NCBI RefSeq assembly: GCF_004514425.2
Contig: NZ_MYFN02000004.1
Span: 1-64,000 of the forward strand
Direction: 5' to 3'
Source: Shinella sumterensis
GTDB lineage: Bacteria > Pseudomonadota > Alphaproteobacteria > Rhizobiales > Rhizobiaceae
DNA: 64,000 nt
Below the pieces are notes generated by a model. The model worked only from the letters and a program-made list of their open reading frames with translations. It ran no database searches and was not told where the DNA came from. Of this stretch, positions 24,946 to 34,093 are shown piece after piece (within the stretch, counting starts at the first letter, position 1; the number at the start of each line of letters is the position of its first letter). A program made the translations under genes and the position numbers.

Positions 24946-25564
24946 AGGCCGGCCGCGCCTGGCAGCGCGCGAGCCATGCCTTCACATTCGGCGCGGCGTC
25001 GAACAGCGCCGGCTGGCCTATCGCATAGCGGAAGACCTCCGCAAGGTTGAGGTCCGCCACGGTGAAGCGGTCGCCGACGACGTGGCCCGTCGCGGCAAGA
25101 TGCTGGTCGAGCCGCCTGAAGCCGCGCGCCAGCGCTTCCGAAGCCTTGGCGATCACGCTGCGGCCTTCCTCGCTGTCCTGAATGCCGGCATCGAAGGCCA
25201 GCACGATCTTCACCGCATGCGGCTCCACTTCCGTCGCCGCCCACATCGTCCATTGCAGCATCTCGGCCTCTTCGGTCACGGTCCGGCCGGAGAGCGGGCC
25301 GCCATGCTTGCGAGCGAGATAGAGATTGATGGCGAGCGATTCCGTCATGACGAAACCGCCGTCGTCGATGCAGGGAATGAGACCGGTCGGATTGACGGAA
25401 AGGAAGTCCGGCGACTTGGTGTTGAGCGGCGCATCCGCCGCATAAGGCTCTGCGACACGCCGCGCCTGCATGACGGGGACGGAGACGAAGGGCAGGCCGA
25501 GTTCGCCGGCGAGCCAGTAGTTGCGCGAGGCGCGCGAGCGGTAGACGCCGTAGATGGTCAGCAT
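24905..25564 (-). CDS. Glutathione S-transferase
   Basis: A 219-residue soluble GST with a thioredoxin-like N-domain ([26 protein letters not shown], then [27 protein letters not shown] with the cis-proline and the glutathione-binding ES pair) and an all-helical C-domain. The serine in RSRASRN takes the place of the catalytic residue. The ATG at 25564 follows AGGAGGG. The substrate is not known. Overlaps the LysR gene at the 3' end. Confidence 0.92.
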   Translation of the reverse strand: MLTIYGVYRSRASRNYWLAGELGLPFVSVPVMQARRVAEPYAADAPLNTKSPDFLSVNPTGLIPCIDDGGFVMTESLAINLYLARKHGGPLSGRTVTEEAEMLQWTMWAATEVEPHAVKIVLAFDAGIQDSEEGRSVIAKASEALARGFRRLDQHLAATGHVVGDRFTVADLNLAEVFRYAIGQPALFDAAPNVKAWLARCQARPAFKAMMETRSGELE

Positions 25565-25799
25565 GGGCCCTCCTGAACGTTGGTTTGCGCGAGAACGAGG
25601 CGTTCCCTTCGCCGCCGTCTGGAACGATGATGCGGCGATATCGATCCTGCCGCACCATAGGCGAGGGGCGGGTGCCGGAGTAGCGTGCGGGCCTGATCGA
25701 TCCATGAATTGTGGTGATGGCTGCCCGCTTTGTCGCATTGACCTTGCCCTGGCGCGGGGTTAAGGCCGAAGGATCCGCCGTCGCGGATGGAGACGAACG

Positions 25800-26183
25800 A
25801 TGACGGGACGCATGACACGCTTTGCTGTCTGCCTGCGCATTCTCTGCGCAGTCGCCCTGCTGTTCGTCGGCTTCGCCCATCAGCCGGCGGCGGCCGGAAA
25901 GCCCAGCGTCCTCGAACTTGCCGACTATGTCCTGCCCGATGGCAGCATGGCCGATCTGTGCATCGGCAACATCGTGGACGGCAAGGCGAAGCATGCCGGC
26001 CCCGTCAAATGCGAGGCCTGCCGCATCGGCGGCGCCATGCTGATGCCCGAGCCGTCCGATCTTGCCGGCGTGGCGCTGGCCTATCGGGTCGTCGTCGCTC
26101 GTCCCCTCGTGGCCGAGGCGCTGCATTCCAGGCGTGATCGCCCCGGCGCGCCGCCCCGCGCACCACCTTTCCTGTCCGCCTGA
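25800..26183 (+). CDS. Exported cysteine-containing protein (DUF2946-like)
   Basis: A 127-residue protein with an N-terminal signal peptide (CLRILCAVALLFVGFAHQPAAAG, cleavage near residue 31) and a domain with CIGN and KCEACRIGG. Proteins of this form occur next to copper chaperones in Rhizobiales and resemble the DUF2946 group. Cysteine pairs and the adjacent PCuAC gene suggest a periplasmic metal or redox role, but nothing here proves it. GGAG lies seven bases before the ATG. The gene ends 142 bases before the PCuAC start, probably one transcript. Confidence 0.7.
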   Translation: MTGRMTRFAVCLRILCAVALLFVGFAHQPAAAGKPSVLELADYVLPDGSMADLCIGNIVDGKAKHAGPVKCEACRIGGAMLMPEPSDLAGVALAYRVVVARPLVAEALHSRRDRPGAPPRAPPFLSA

Positions 26184-26325
26184 TGCTCCGCCCGCGTGCC
26201 GGCCTTCGCCGTCGCGCGTCGCAACCGGCCTGACAGGGCCATTCTACCCGCACGGTATCGACTGCCGGCCATGGCCGCCGTTGCGGGACCTCCATTCCGA
26301 TCCTGAACTGACAAAGGACACGCTC

Positions 26326-26811
26326 ATGAAACGCATCCTCGCAACCGTCGCCGCCCTCGCCCTTTCGGCAGGCGTCGCCTTCGCCCATGATTACAAGCTC
26401 GGCAACCTGGAAATCCATCACCCGGCATCCAAGGCCACGCTGCCCGGCCAGCCTGTCGGCGGCGGCTTCCTGACCGTCACCAACAATGGCAGCGAGGCCG
26501 ACCGCCTCGTTTCCATCACCGCGCCCGAGGTGTCGGATGACGTGCAGATGCACGAAATGGCCGTCGAGAACGACGTGATGAAGATGCGCCAGCTGACGGA
26601 AGGCATCGAGATCCCCGCCGGCGCCACCGTCGCGCTCAAGTCCGGCGGCCTGCATGTGATGTTCATGAGCATCAAGCGCCCCTTCAAGGAGGGCGAGAGC
26701 TTCAAGGCGACGCTGAATTTCGAGAAGGCCGGCGCGGTCGACGTCGACTTCAAGGTGGAGGCCGCCAAGCCCGGTTCGGGTGCGGGCGAGGGGCACAACC
26801 ACGGCGGCTGA
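26326..26811 (+). CDS. Periplasmic copper chaperone PCuAC
   Basis: PCuAC (DUF461) proteins bind Cu(I) in the periplasm and deliver it to the CuA centre of cytochrome oxidase. The 161-residue protein has a signal peptide (cleavage after AFA, residue 20) and the copper-binding residues H76, M87, H110 and M112 in MHEMAVENDVMKM and GGLHVMFM. The tail ends GEGHNHGG, a possible second copper site. The ATG has AAGGA seven bases upstream. The upstream exported cysteine protein is probably in the same operon. Confidence 0.94.
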   Translation: MKRILATVAALALSAGVAFAHDYKLGNLEIHHPASKATLPGQPVGGGFLTVTNNGSEADRLVSITAPEVSDDVQMHEMAVENDVMKMRQLTEGIEIPAGATVALKSGGLHVMFMSIKRPFKEGESFKATLNFEKAGAVDVDFKVEAAKPGSGAGEGHNHGG

Positions 26812-26830
26812 GCCGCGCGATGAAGGCGGA

Positions 26831-26899
26831 CGAGGGGGCGGCCCGGACGCTACCCCCTCGTCCCATGCGTCTCTTTGTTCGGGCAGAAAAAGAGACGCA
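26831..26899. terminator. Two inverted repeats between convergent genes
   Basis: CGAGGGGG/CCCCCTCG (26831-26838, 26853-26860) and TGCGTCTCTTT/AAAGAGACGCA (26866-26876, 26889-26899) lie between the PCuAC and beta-helix genes. Neither has a strong T-tract, so their role as terminators is likely only by position. Confidence 0.5.
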
Positions 26900-26911
26900 A
26901 CCGAAACGGGC

Positions 26912-28282
26912 TCAGCCCGTCCTGTTCCGTTCGATCGTCAGGTGCGGATAGCTTTCTGACGCCGTCGCAAGGTCGTCCGTCGTGCGCTCGTTCCAGCGGA
27001 AGCCGGCGATGGCGGCGGTTCGGGTTTCCTCGAAGATGTTGCCGGAGATCAGCGCCGAGCCCGCGCCCTCCACCACGCTCACGGCGCAGCCGATCGGGCT
27101 GTTGCGCACGAGGTTTCCGTTGACGACGAGGCCGCGCATATAGGGCCCCCAGCCGAGCACCAGCCCCCATTTCGGTGCGTTTTCCACGGTGTTTCCGGAC
27201 AGGACCGTATCGGCCTCCACCGCGATGCCGAAGCCGAAGCCCGCGCCGTCGTGGATATAGGGTCCGTCGAGCTTCAGGTTGCGCACGACGTTTCCGGTGA
27301 CGGTGGCAAGCCGCCCGCCCTCGTTGAAATTCACGATGAGGATGCCGTTGGCTGCGCCGTCGATCAGGTTGCCGTTGACGATGGCGCCGGTGAAGCCGAA
27401 TTCCGAATAGATCGCCGTCTCGCCGCTGTCGAGGCAGGTATTGCCCGATATCTGCACGTTCGAGCCCGCATTGGCGCGGATTGCCGAGAAGGCGCAGCCG
27501 GAGACATGGTTGTTGGTGATCATCACGTCGTCGGCGCGGAAGATATTGATGCCGTTGCCATATTGCCCGGTGCCGCCGCGCGTGGCGGAAATGCGGGCGA
27601 TGCGGTTGCCCGAGACTATGCTGCCGTCGCGGCCGGCCTGCCAGCGGTGGATGAGGATGCCGCCATTGCCGCAGTCGAAGACGTGGTTGCCGGTCACCGA
27701 AAGCGTCTGGCTTTCGACCGCATGGATCGCGTGGTCGGCCGCGCCGGAAATGCGGCTGCGTTCGATGCGCCCGCCCGAGCGCTCCATGTAGATCGCGCTC
27801 TTGGCCGAGCCCTGGATTTCGCAGTTCTCGATGGTGACATCAGCGACGGCGGAGACGTTGAGCAGACCTTGCACCGTGTCGTCCAGCCAGCGGTTCGCCC
27901 CGTCGATGACGAGATTGGCAAGCTCGATGCGGGTGGCGCCATCGGCGGCGAAGAGGTGGCCGTCGCCGCCATAGACGATGCGGGTCGCGCCGGGCACGCC
28001 GGTCAGCCGCGTGTTGTCGGGCAGCGTCAGGTTGGAGATCACATAGTCGCCGGGCGGCAGGAACACCGGCATGTTCTTCGCCGCCGCCTCCTTCAGCAGC
28101 TTGGCGAAGGCCTTGCTCTTGCGGTCGCCTGCGCCGGGGCGAATGCCGTGTGCGGCCGCGTCGATGCTGCCCCTCAGGTCGACATCCAGGACCGGGACGC
28201 GCTGCGTCTGCGCGCGGGCGCCCGTCGCGGCGCCGGCCGCTCCCAGCGCAAGACCCGACAGAAATGACCTTCTGGTAACCAT
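26912..28282 (-). CDS. Tat-exported right-handed beta-helix protein (TIGR03808-like)
   Basis: A 456-residue protein with a twin-arginine signal (VTRRSFLSGLALGAAGAATGARA) and, after it, many repeats of the form N-x-x-x-G-[N/C]-x-[I/V] (for example SGNRIARIS, TNNHVSGCAF, NGNLIDGAANGILI) typical of a parallel beta-helix. It belongs to the RR-plus-repeat family, of unknown function, known in Rhizobiales. Its export to the periplasm in folded form is expected. The start at 28282 follows GGAG by five bases. It is divergent from the PAS-GAF-GGDEF-EAL gene. Confidence 0.9.
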   Translation of the reverse strand: MVTRRSFLSGLALGAAGAATGARAQTQRVPVLDVDLRGSIDAAAHGIRPGAGDRKSKAFAKLLKEAAAKNMPVFLPPGDYVISNLTLPDNTRLTGVPGATRIVYGGDGHLFAADGATRIELANLVIDGANRWLDDTVQGLLNVSAVADVTIENCEIQGSAKSAIYMERSGGRIERSRISGAADHAIHAVESQTLSVTGNHVFDCGNGGILIHRWQAGRDGSIVSGNRIARISATRGGTGQYGNGINIFRADDVMITNNHVSGCAFSAIRANAGSNVQISGNTCLDSGETAIYSEFGFTGAIVNGNLIDGAANGILIVNFNEGGRLATVTGNVVRNLKLDGPYIHDGAGFGFGIAVEADTVLSGNTVENAPKWGLVLGWGPYMRGLVVNGNLVRNSPIGCAVSVVEGAGSALISGNIFEETRTAAIAGFRWNERTTDDLATASESYPHLTIERNRTG

Positions 28283-28481
28283 CACAGCTCCTTTGCCGAC
28301 GTGCTGCAGGAAGCGTGCCAGATGGATTTGTGTCGAAACGGCACAGGCGGCTTTTCCGCCAGCGTGGGTTGTCATGCTTCCCGAAATGCGCCGGATGCGC
28401 GGTATTTCGCCGGTTTCGTTCAGGATTGGATAACGAGTCGAGGTGTACGATTTCCCGGTTGTGTGAGAGGAGGCGGCGACA

Positions 28482-28550
28482 ATGCGCATCCTCGCGTTCG
28501 GGAATGCAAGGGTTCATGTCGACGCAACTGTCTCACCTTGGCAACGATGA
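28482..28550 (+). CDS. Possible 22-codon upstream frame
   Basis: GAGGAGG lies eight bases before an ATG at 28482 that opens a 22-codon frame (MRILAFGNARVHV...), out of phase with the downstream gene and ending after that gene's start. It may be a regulatory upstream frame or chance. Confidence 0.3.
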   Translation: MRILAFGNARVHVDATVSPWQR

Positions 28551-30807
28551 AGCCGACGCGACGGCCCGGCTGATGTCGGCCAGCGAACGCCTGATGGCCG
28601 AGGCGGCCCGGTTGTTTCCGCTGGCTGCGGCGCAGAGCGAGCGCACCATCTGGCTCGAAGCCATGATCGACGAGGTGCCGGACTACCTCTATTTCAAGGA
28701 CCTGTCCTGTCGCTTCGTCGTCGCCAACCGCGCGATCACCGCCGACAACGGGCGCGAGAGCCTGGTCGGCCTCTCCGATTTCGAACTCCACCCCGAGGCC
28801 GCGGCCCGTCATTTCTTCAACACCGAGCAGGAGATCATCCGCACCGGCCGGCCCATGCTGGACATGGAGGATCAGATCCGCGATGCCGCCGGCAACCTGA
28901 AATGGATGCTCTCCTCCAAGCTGCCGGTGCGCAACGGCAACGGCGAGGTGATCGGCATCGTCGGCACGGCGCGCGACATTACCGAGCGCAAGCTGGCGGA
29001 AAGCCTGCATCGCGGACAGGCGGATCTTCTCAAGATGATCGCGCTCGGCGAACCGCTGACCGATGTCTTCTCGGCCCTTATCCTCCTGATCGAGGCGCAT
29101 GTGCCCGACGTGACCGGATCGATCCTGCGGCTGTCGCCGGATGGCCGGCATATCGTCAACGGGGCCGCGCCCAACCTCGATGCCGGCTATTGCAGGCTGA
29201 TCGAAGGGCTGGAGATCGGCCCGACCGTGGGCTCGTGCGGAACCGCCATGTGGCGTGGCGAACCGGTCATCGTCGCCGATATCGAGACCGATCCCCTCTG
29301 GGCCGATTTCAGGCACCTCGCGCTGGGCATCGCTTCCCGCGCCTGCTGGTCCTGGCCCATCCGCTCCTATCAGGGCAGGGTGCTCGGCACCTTCGCGCTC
29401 TATAGCCGCGAAACCGGGGAGCCGTCGGCCGAATGCACGAAACTCGTCGGCATGGCGACCCACATCGCCGGCATCGCCATCGAGCGCAAGGAAGCCGAAG
29501 ACAGCATCCAGTACATGGCGCATCACGACACGCTGACCGGCCTTCCGAACCGCAGCATGCTGGACGAGCGCGTGGCCTCCGCCATCGAGGCGGCCGACGA
29601 TCGTGGCGGCTCCATGACGCTCGCCTTCATCGACCTCGACAACTTCAAGCTGGTCAATGACAGCCTCGGCCATCATGCGGGCGATGAACTCTTGAAGATC
29701 GTGGCGGCGCGCATGCAGGGCTGTATCCGCGCAAGCGACAGCATCGTGCGCCTGGGCGGCGACGAGTTCGTCATCCTCATCAGCGGGGCGATGCGCCGTG
29801 GCGAGGCGGTCGAGGACCGGCTGCGCTCCGTGCGCGAGGCCGTGGCCGAGCCCGTCGAGATCGACGGCCGGTCGTTCCAGGTGACATGCAGCATGGGGGT
29901 CGCCGTCTACCCCGAACACGGCCGCAATGTCAGCGAGCTTCTGGCGCGCGCCGACATGGCCATGTACCGCGCCAAGGAGATCGGCCGCGACGCCGTTCAG
30001 GTCTTCACCTTCGAGCTCGCCGACCGCGCCCACGAGAAGCTGGAGCGGCAGGAGGAGCTGCGCCGCGCGCTCGCCCAGACCGAATTCTTCCTCCAGTACC
30101 AGCCGCAGATGGACGTCGTGACCGGCCGCATCTTCGCCGTCGAGGCGCTGATCCGCTGGCGCCATCCCGAACGTGGCATCGTCTCGCCGGGCGAGTTCAT
30201 TCCGCTTGCCGAGGAAACCGGCCTCATCGGCCCGATCGGTGACTGGACGCTGCGCACCGCCTGCCGGCAGAACAAGGCCTGGCAGCTGTCCGGCCTGCCG
30301 CCCATCGTCGTCAGCGTCAACGTCTCCGCTCGCCAGTTCCAGGAACGTGACTGGGTCGAGCGCGTCGCGGCAGCCCTTGAGGAAAGCGGTCTGGAGGCAC
30401 GCTACCTGGAGCTGGAGCTGACCGAGAGCCTCATCATGGAGGATGTGCAGCAGGCGGTGGAGACCATGCACCGGCTGGAGCAGCTCGGCGTTCACCTGGC
30501 CATCGACGATTTCGGCACGGGTTATTCCAGCCTCAGCTCGCTCAAGCGCTTTCCCGTGGGCCGTCTCAAGATCGACCGTTCCTTCGTGCAGGACCTGCCC
30601 GGCGACAGCGACGATGCCGCCATCGCCACGGCCGTCATCTCGCTCGGGCACTTGCTGCAGCTGCGTGTCATCGCCGAGGGCGTGGAAACGCGCGAGCAGC
30701 TGGACTTCCTGCGCGAGGCCGGCTGCGACGAGATCCAGGGTTATCACATCAGCCGCCCCATCGATGCGATGGCCCTCCAGGCCCTTCTCTGCCTGTCCGA
30801 GTGCTGA
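28516..30807 (+). CDS. PAS-GAF-GGDEF-EAL cyclic-di-GMP enzyme
   Basis: A 763-residue soluble protein. A PAS domain (about 45-160, ending in a PAC motif TARDITERK), a GAF domain (about 178-330), a GGDEF domain (about 335-500) with an intact GGDEF (414-418) and an inhibitory-site RASD (405-408), then an EAL domain (about 515-760) with EAL in VEALIRW (543-545), ELTESLIM, IDDFGTGYSS, KIDRSF and IAEGVET. Both catalytic centres look intact, so it could make and break cyclic di-GMP under control of the PAS and GAF sensors. The start is not certain because another ATG with a better Shine-Dalgarno lies 34 bases upstream in a different frame. Confidence 0.92.
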   Translation: MSTQLSHLGNDEADATARLMSASERLMAEAARLFPLAAAQSERTIWLEAMIDEVPDYLYFKDLSCRFVVANRAITADNGRESLVGLSDFELHPEAAARHFFNTEQEIIRTGRPMLDMEDQIRDAAGNLKWMLSSKLPVRNGNGEVIGIVGTARDITERKLAESLHRGQADLLKMIALGEPLTDVFSALILLIEAHVPDVTGSILRLSPDGRHIVNGAAPNLDAGYCRLIEGLEIGPTVGSCGTAMWRGEPVIVADIETDPLWADFRHLALGIASRACWSWPIRSYQGRVLGTFALYSRETGEPSAECTKLVGMATHIAGIAIERKEAEDSIQYMAHHDTLTGLPNRSMLDERVASAIEAADDRGGSMTLAFIDLDNFKLVNDSLGHHAGDELLKIVAARMQGCIRASDSIVRLGGDEFVILISGAMRRGEAVEDRLRSVREAVAEPVEIDGRSFQVTCSMGVAVYPEHGRNVSELLARADMAMYRAKEIGRDAVQVFTFELADRAHEKLERQEELRRALAQTEFFLQYQPQMDVVTGRIFAVEALIRWRHPERGIVSPGEFIPLAEETGLIGPIGDWTLRTACRQNKAWQLSGLPPIVVSVNVSARQFQERDWVERVAAALEESGLEARYLELELTESLIMEDVQQAVETMHRLEQLGVHLAIDDFGTGYSSLSSLKRFPVGRLKIDRSFVQDLPGDSDDAAIATAVISLGHLLQLRVIAEGVETREQLDFLREAGCDEIQGYHISRPIDAMALQALLCLSEC

Positions 30808-30870
30808 TGCGGGCCGGCATCGCGGCGGCCGCCCCTTGACATTGCCGTGGCCGCGCCAACGTTACCTGGC

Positions 30871-31881
30871 ATGAAGCCCGATCAGCTCCTCCGCCCGGCC
30901 CCCGCCGGCCTCTATTGCCCCGCCGGCGATTTCTATATCGATCCCGTCCGGCCGGTGGCGCGCGCGCTGGTCACCCATGGCCATTCGGACCATGCCCGTG
31001 CCGGCCACGGCGCCGTGCTCGCCACGCAGGAAACGCTCGACATCATGGAAATCCGCTACGGCGCGGACTTCTGCGGCACCCGCCAGTCCGCCGCCTTCGG
31101 CGAGCGCATCGGGGTCAACGGCGTCACCGTCTCCTTCCATCCGGCCGGCCATGTGCTCGGCTCGGCCCAGATCGCCGTGGAGAAGGACGGCCTGCGCATC
31201 GTCGCGTCGGGTGATTACAAGCGCGGGGTCGATCCCACCTGCGCGGCCTATGAGCCGGTGCCCTGCGATATCTTCATCACCGAGGCGACCTTCGGGCTGC
31301 CGGTCTTCCACCATCCCGATCCGAAGACGGAGATGGGAAAGCTCATCACCTCGCTCCGGCAATTTCCTGAGCGCAGCCATCTCGTCGGCGCCTATTCGCT
31401 CGGCAAGTCGCAGCGCGTCATCCGCCTCTTGCGCGACTGCGGCTACGATGCGCCGGTCTATATCCACGGCTCGCTCGCCAGGCTCTGCGATTACTATGTC
31501 AGCCGCGGCGTCGAGCTCGGCGACCTGCGCCCGGCGACCGTCGAGAAAGGCGACAAGACCGATTTCCGCGGCGCCGTCATCGTCGGTCCGCCCTCGGCCT
31601 TCGCCGACCGATGGGCGCGCCGCTTCAACGAACCGCTCATCGCCTTCGCCTCCGGCTGGATGATGGTGCGTCAGCGCGCCAAACAGGGCGGCGTCGAGTT
31701 GCCGCTCGTCATCTCCGACCATTGCGACTGGCCGGAACTGACCGAGACGATCCGCGAACTCGCGCCGCAGGAAGTATGGGTCACCCACGGCCGCGAGGAG
31801 GCGCTGGTGCGCTGGTGCGAACTCGCCGGCCTGCCGGCACGGCCGCTGCATCTGGTGGGCTATGAGGACGAGGGGGATTGA
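30871..31881 (+). CDS. Ligase-associated DNA exonuclease
   Basis: A 336-residue metallo-beta-lactamase-fold nuclease of the ligase-associated type, which processes DNA ends for an ATP-dependent ligase. The metal motif is THGHSDHA (H36, H38, D40, H41 counted from the ATG at 30871), and GHVLGSAQI and SDHCDWPEL supply later ligands. The neighbour downstream is the matching ligase. In-frame GTG at 30847 is an alternative start. The gene's last bases run into a RIME-like repeat. Confidence 0.92.
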   Translation: MKPDQLLRPAPAGLYCPAGDFYIDPVRPVARALVTHGHSDHARAGHGAVLATQETLDIMEIRYGADFCGTRQSAAFGERIGVNGVTVSFHPAGHVLGSAQIAVEKDGLRIVASGDYKRGVDPTCAAYEPVPCDIFITEATFGLPVFHHPDPKTEMGKLITSLRQFPERSHLVGAYSLGKSQRVIRLLRDCGYDAPVYIHGSLARLCDYYVSRGVELGDLRPATVEKGDKTDFRGAVIVGPPSAFADRWARRFNEPLIAFASGWMMVRQRAKQGGVELPLVISDHCDWPELTETIRELAPQEVWVTHGREEALVRWCELAGLPARPLHLVGYEDEGD

Positions 31882-31916
31882 TGGTGGGAGGCCTGTCCCG
31901 AAGGCGCGGTGCGACC

Positions 31917-32045
31917 TTTCCCTTCTCCCCCGTGGGGAGAAGGTGGCCCGAAGGGTCGGATCAGGGGGCCTGCGCGACCCTCACCGTCAGCGCAACCCCC
32001 TCATCCCGCTGCCGCGACCGTCTCCCCGCGGGGGAGAAGGGGCAA
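31917..32045. repeat. RIME-like palindromic repeat, copy 1
   Basis: Two hairpins bracket a variable centre. The left one is CCTTCTCCCC-CGT-GGGGAGAAGG (31921 on) followed by TGGCCCGAAGGGTCGGAT; the right one is TCTCCCCGCGGGGGAGA near 32021. The whole lies between the exonuclease and ligase genes. Confidence 0.85.
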
Positions 32046-32122
32046 GAAGCGCAGACTCGGGCGATAGAGGACGGTTTCGAAAAAAAGGTCTCGCGGGGCG
32101 GGTTCATCGCGGAGTTGCGCCC

Positions 32123-33754
32123 ATGAAAGCCTTCTCCACCCTTCTCGACCGCCTCGTCCTCACCCCCTCGCGCAACGGCAAGCTGAAGCTGCTGGCGGAC
32201 TACTTCCGCGATACGCCGGACCCTGACCGCGGCTATGGCCTTGCCGCCATCGCCGGCACGCTCGACCTGAAGAGCGTCAAGCCGGCGCTGCTGCGCGAAC
32301 TGGTGCTCGAACGCATGGACGCGGTGCTGTTTCGCTATTCCTACGACTATGTCGGCGACCTTGCCGAGACCATCGCGCTGGTCTGGGACCAGGAGCGCAA
32401 GGAGCGCGTGCCCGATGAGGCCGAGCCGAGCCTGAGCGCCGTCGTCACCCGCATGAACGCGCTCGGCCGCACGGAGGTGCGCGGCGCGGTGCGCGATCTG
32501 CTCGACCGGCTCGATCCCTCCGGCCGCTTCGCCTTCCTGAAGCTCGCCACCGGCGCCCTGCGCATCGGCGTCTCGGCACGTCTCGCCAAGCAGGCGCTCG
32601 CCGAATTCTCCGGCATGGACGTGACCGAGATCGAGACGCTGTGGCACGGGCTGGAGCCGCCCTACGAGCCGCTGTTCGCCTGGCTGGAGGGCAGGGCGGA
32701 GCGCCCGGTTCTGGCCACGCCGGCGATCTTCCATTCCGTCATGCTGGCCAATCCGGTGGGGGACGGCGATCTCGCCAATCTCGACCCCGCCGATTTCGCC
32801 GCCGAATGGAAATGGGACGGGATTCGCGTGCAGATGTCGTCGTCCGGCGCGACGCGCCGGCTCTATTCCCGCTCCGGCGACGATATCTCCGCCGCCTTCC
32901 CTGACGTGCTCGACGCCATGAATTTCGAGGGCGTGGTGGACGGCGAGCTGCTGGTCGGCGGCACGGCGCGCATGAACAGCCCCACGCGCACCTTCTCCGA
33001 TCTCCAGCAGCGGCTGAACCGCAAGACGGTCAACACGAAGATGCTGGAGGACTACCCCGCCTTCGTGCGCGCCTATGACGTTCTGTTCGAGGGCGAGGTG
33101 GATGTGCGCCCGGCCGCCTTCACCGAACGCCGGAAGCGGCTCGCGGGCCTCATCGACAAGACCCCGCACGACCGCTTCGACCTCTCGCCGCTCGTGCCCT
33201 TCTCGACATGGGAGGAGCTGGAGGCCATCCGCCGCGATCCGCCCGATCCGGTCATCGAGGGCGTGATGATCAAGCGCCTCGACAGCCCCTACCAGGCCGG
33301 CCGCATGAAAGGCCCGTGGTTCAAGTGGAAGCGCGATCCGTTCAACATCGACGCCGTCATGATGTATGCGCAGCGCGGCCACGGCAAACGCTCGAGCTAC
33401 TATTCGGATTTCACCTTCGGCGTCTGGACGGAAGGTCCTGACGGCGATGTGCTGGTGCCGGTCGGAAAAGCCTATTTCGGCTTCACCGATGCCGAACTCG
33501 AAGTGCTCGACCGCTTCGTGCGCAACAACACGACCGAGCGCTTCGGCCCCGTGCGCGCCGTGCGGGCCGAACCCGCCCACGGCTTCGTGCTGGAAGTCGC
33601 CTTCGAAGGCATCAACCGCTCCAACCGCCACAAATCCGGCGTCGCCATGCGCTTCCCCCGCATCGCCCGCCTCAGGCAGGACAAGCTGCCCGCCGATGCC
33701 GACCGGCTGGAAACGCTGATGGCGATGATCGATGCGCGGGAAGATACCCGCTAG
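32123..33754 (+). CDS. ATP-dependent DNA ligase
   Basis: Seals nicks using ATP. The 543-residue protein has a DNA-binding N-terminal domain of about 200 residues, then the adenylation domain with the lysine nucleophile in EWKWDGIR (K230), DGELLVGG, EGVMIKR and FKWKRDPFNIDAV, and an OB domain (GFVLEVAFEGINRS). It belongs to the group encoded beside ligase-associated exonucleases, distinct from the LigD fusion. The start at 32123 gives the usual length; earlier in-frame starts would lie in the repeat. The associated helicase and phosphoesterase genes seen in some genomes are not in this window. Confidence 0.94.
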   Translation: MKAFSTLLDRLVLTPSRNGKLKLLADYFRDTPDPDRGYGLAAIAGTLDLKSVKPALLRELVLERMDAVLFRYSYDYVGDLAETIALVWDQERKERVPDEAEPSLSAVVTRMNALGRTEVRGAVRDLLDRLDPSGRFAFLKLATGALRIGVSARLAKQALAEFSGMDVTEIETLWHGLEPPYEPLFAWLEGRAERPVLATPAIFHSVMLANPVGDGDLANLDPADFAAEWKWDGIRVQMSSSGATRRLYSRSGDDISAAFPDVLDAMNFEGVVDGELLVGGTARMNSPTRTFSDLQQRLNRKTVNTKMLEDYPAFVRAYDVLFEGEVDVRPAAFTERRKRLAGLIDKTPHDRFDLSPLVPFSTWEELEAIRRDPPDPVIEGVMIKRLDSPYQAGRMKGPWFKWKRDPFNIDAVMMYAQRGHGKRSSYYSDFTFGVWTEGPDGDVLVPVGKAYFGFTDAELEVLDRFVRNNTTERFGPVRAVRAEPAHGFVLEVAFEGINRSNRHKSGVAMRFPRIARLRQDKLPADADRLETLMAMIDAREDTR

Positions 33755-34092
33755 TTGAGGCCGTAGGCTGTCATGGCGTAAATGAAATATGTGAGAGGCA
33801 CCAGTATACCGCCGAGGAAGACGCCAACAGAAACGTTGTATCTGCGCCCAATAAATATTGCCAATGTCGCGGGCGCCGTAATGACGAGCAGTAAGTACAG
33901 GACAACAAGATTAACCGGCAGTGTCTTGCTAAAGCCGTTGACTATTGTCCAGGCATAGAGCCAGAACGCTACCCCCATGAGAAGCCAAATCACGCCGGCA
34001 AGCAACAACCCGTATTTGCGATAGACTCTTAGCGCTTCCGGAAGCGTCGCTGCCAGTCCCAAAGCAGATATGACCCATATTGATATCTCCAT
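33751..34092 (-). CDS. Small membrane protein, 113 residues
   Basis: A protein of four predicted helices (starting WVISALGLAA, then GVIWLLMGVAFWLYAW, NLVVLYLLLVITAP, VGVFLGGILVPLTYF). I do not recognise its family. The gene is richer in A and T than the ones around it, hinting at transfer. It begins one base after the stop of the glutathionyl-hydroquinone reductase gene (TAG-T-ATG), so the two are coupled, and its stop overlaps the ligase stop by four bases. Confidence 0.65.
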   Translation of the reverse strand: MEISIWVISALGLAATLPEALRVYRKYGLLLAGVIWLLMGVAFWLYAWTIVNGFSKTLPVNLVVLYLLLVITAPATLAIFIGRRYNVSVGVFLGGILVPLTYFIYAMTAYGLN

Positions 34093-34093
34093 A

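Noticed and set aside
28420-30747. A 775-codon open frame antisense to the PAS-GAF-GGDEF-EAL gene
   Set aside because: The plus strand encodes four clear domains; the antisense frame has none and reads as low-complexity A/G/R/H-rich sequence.
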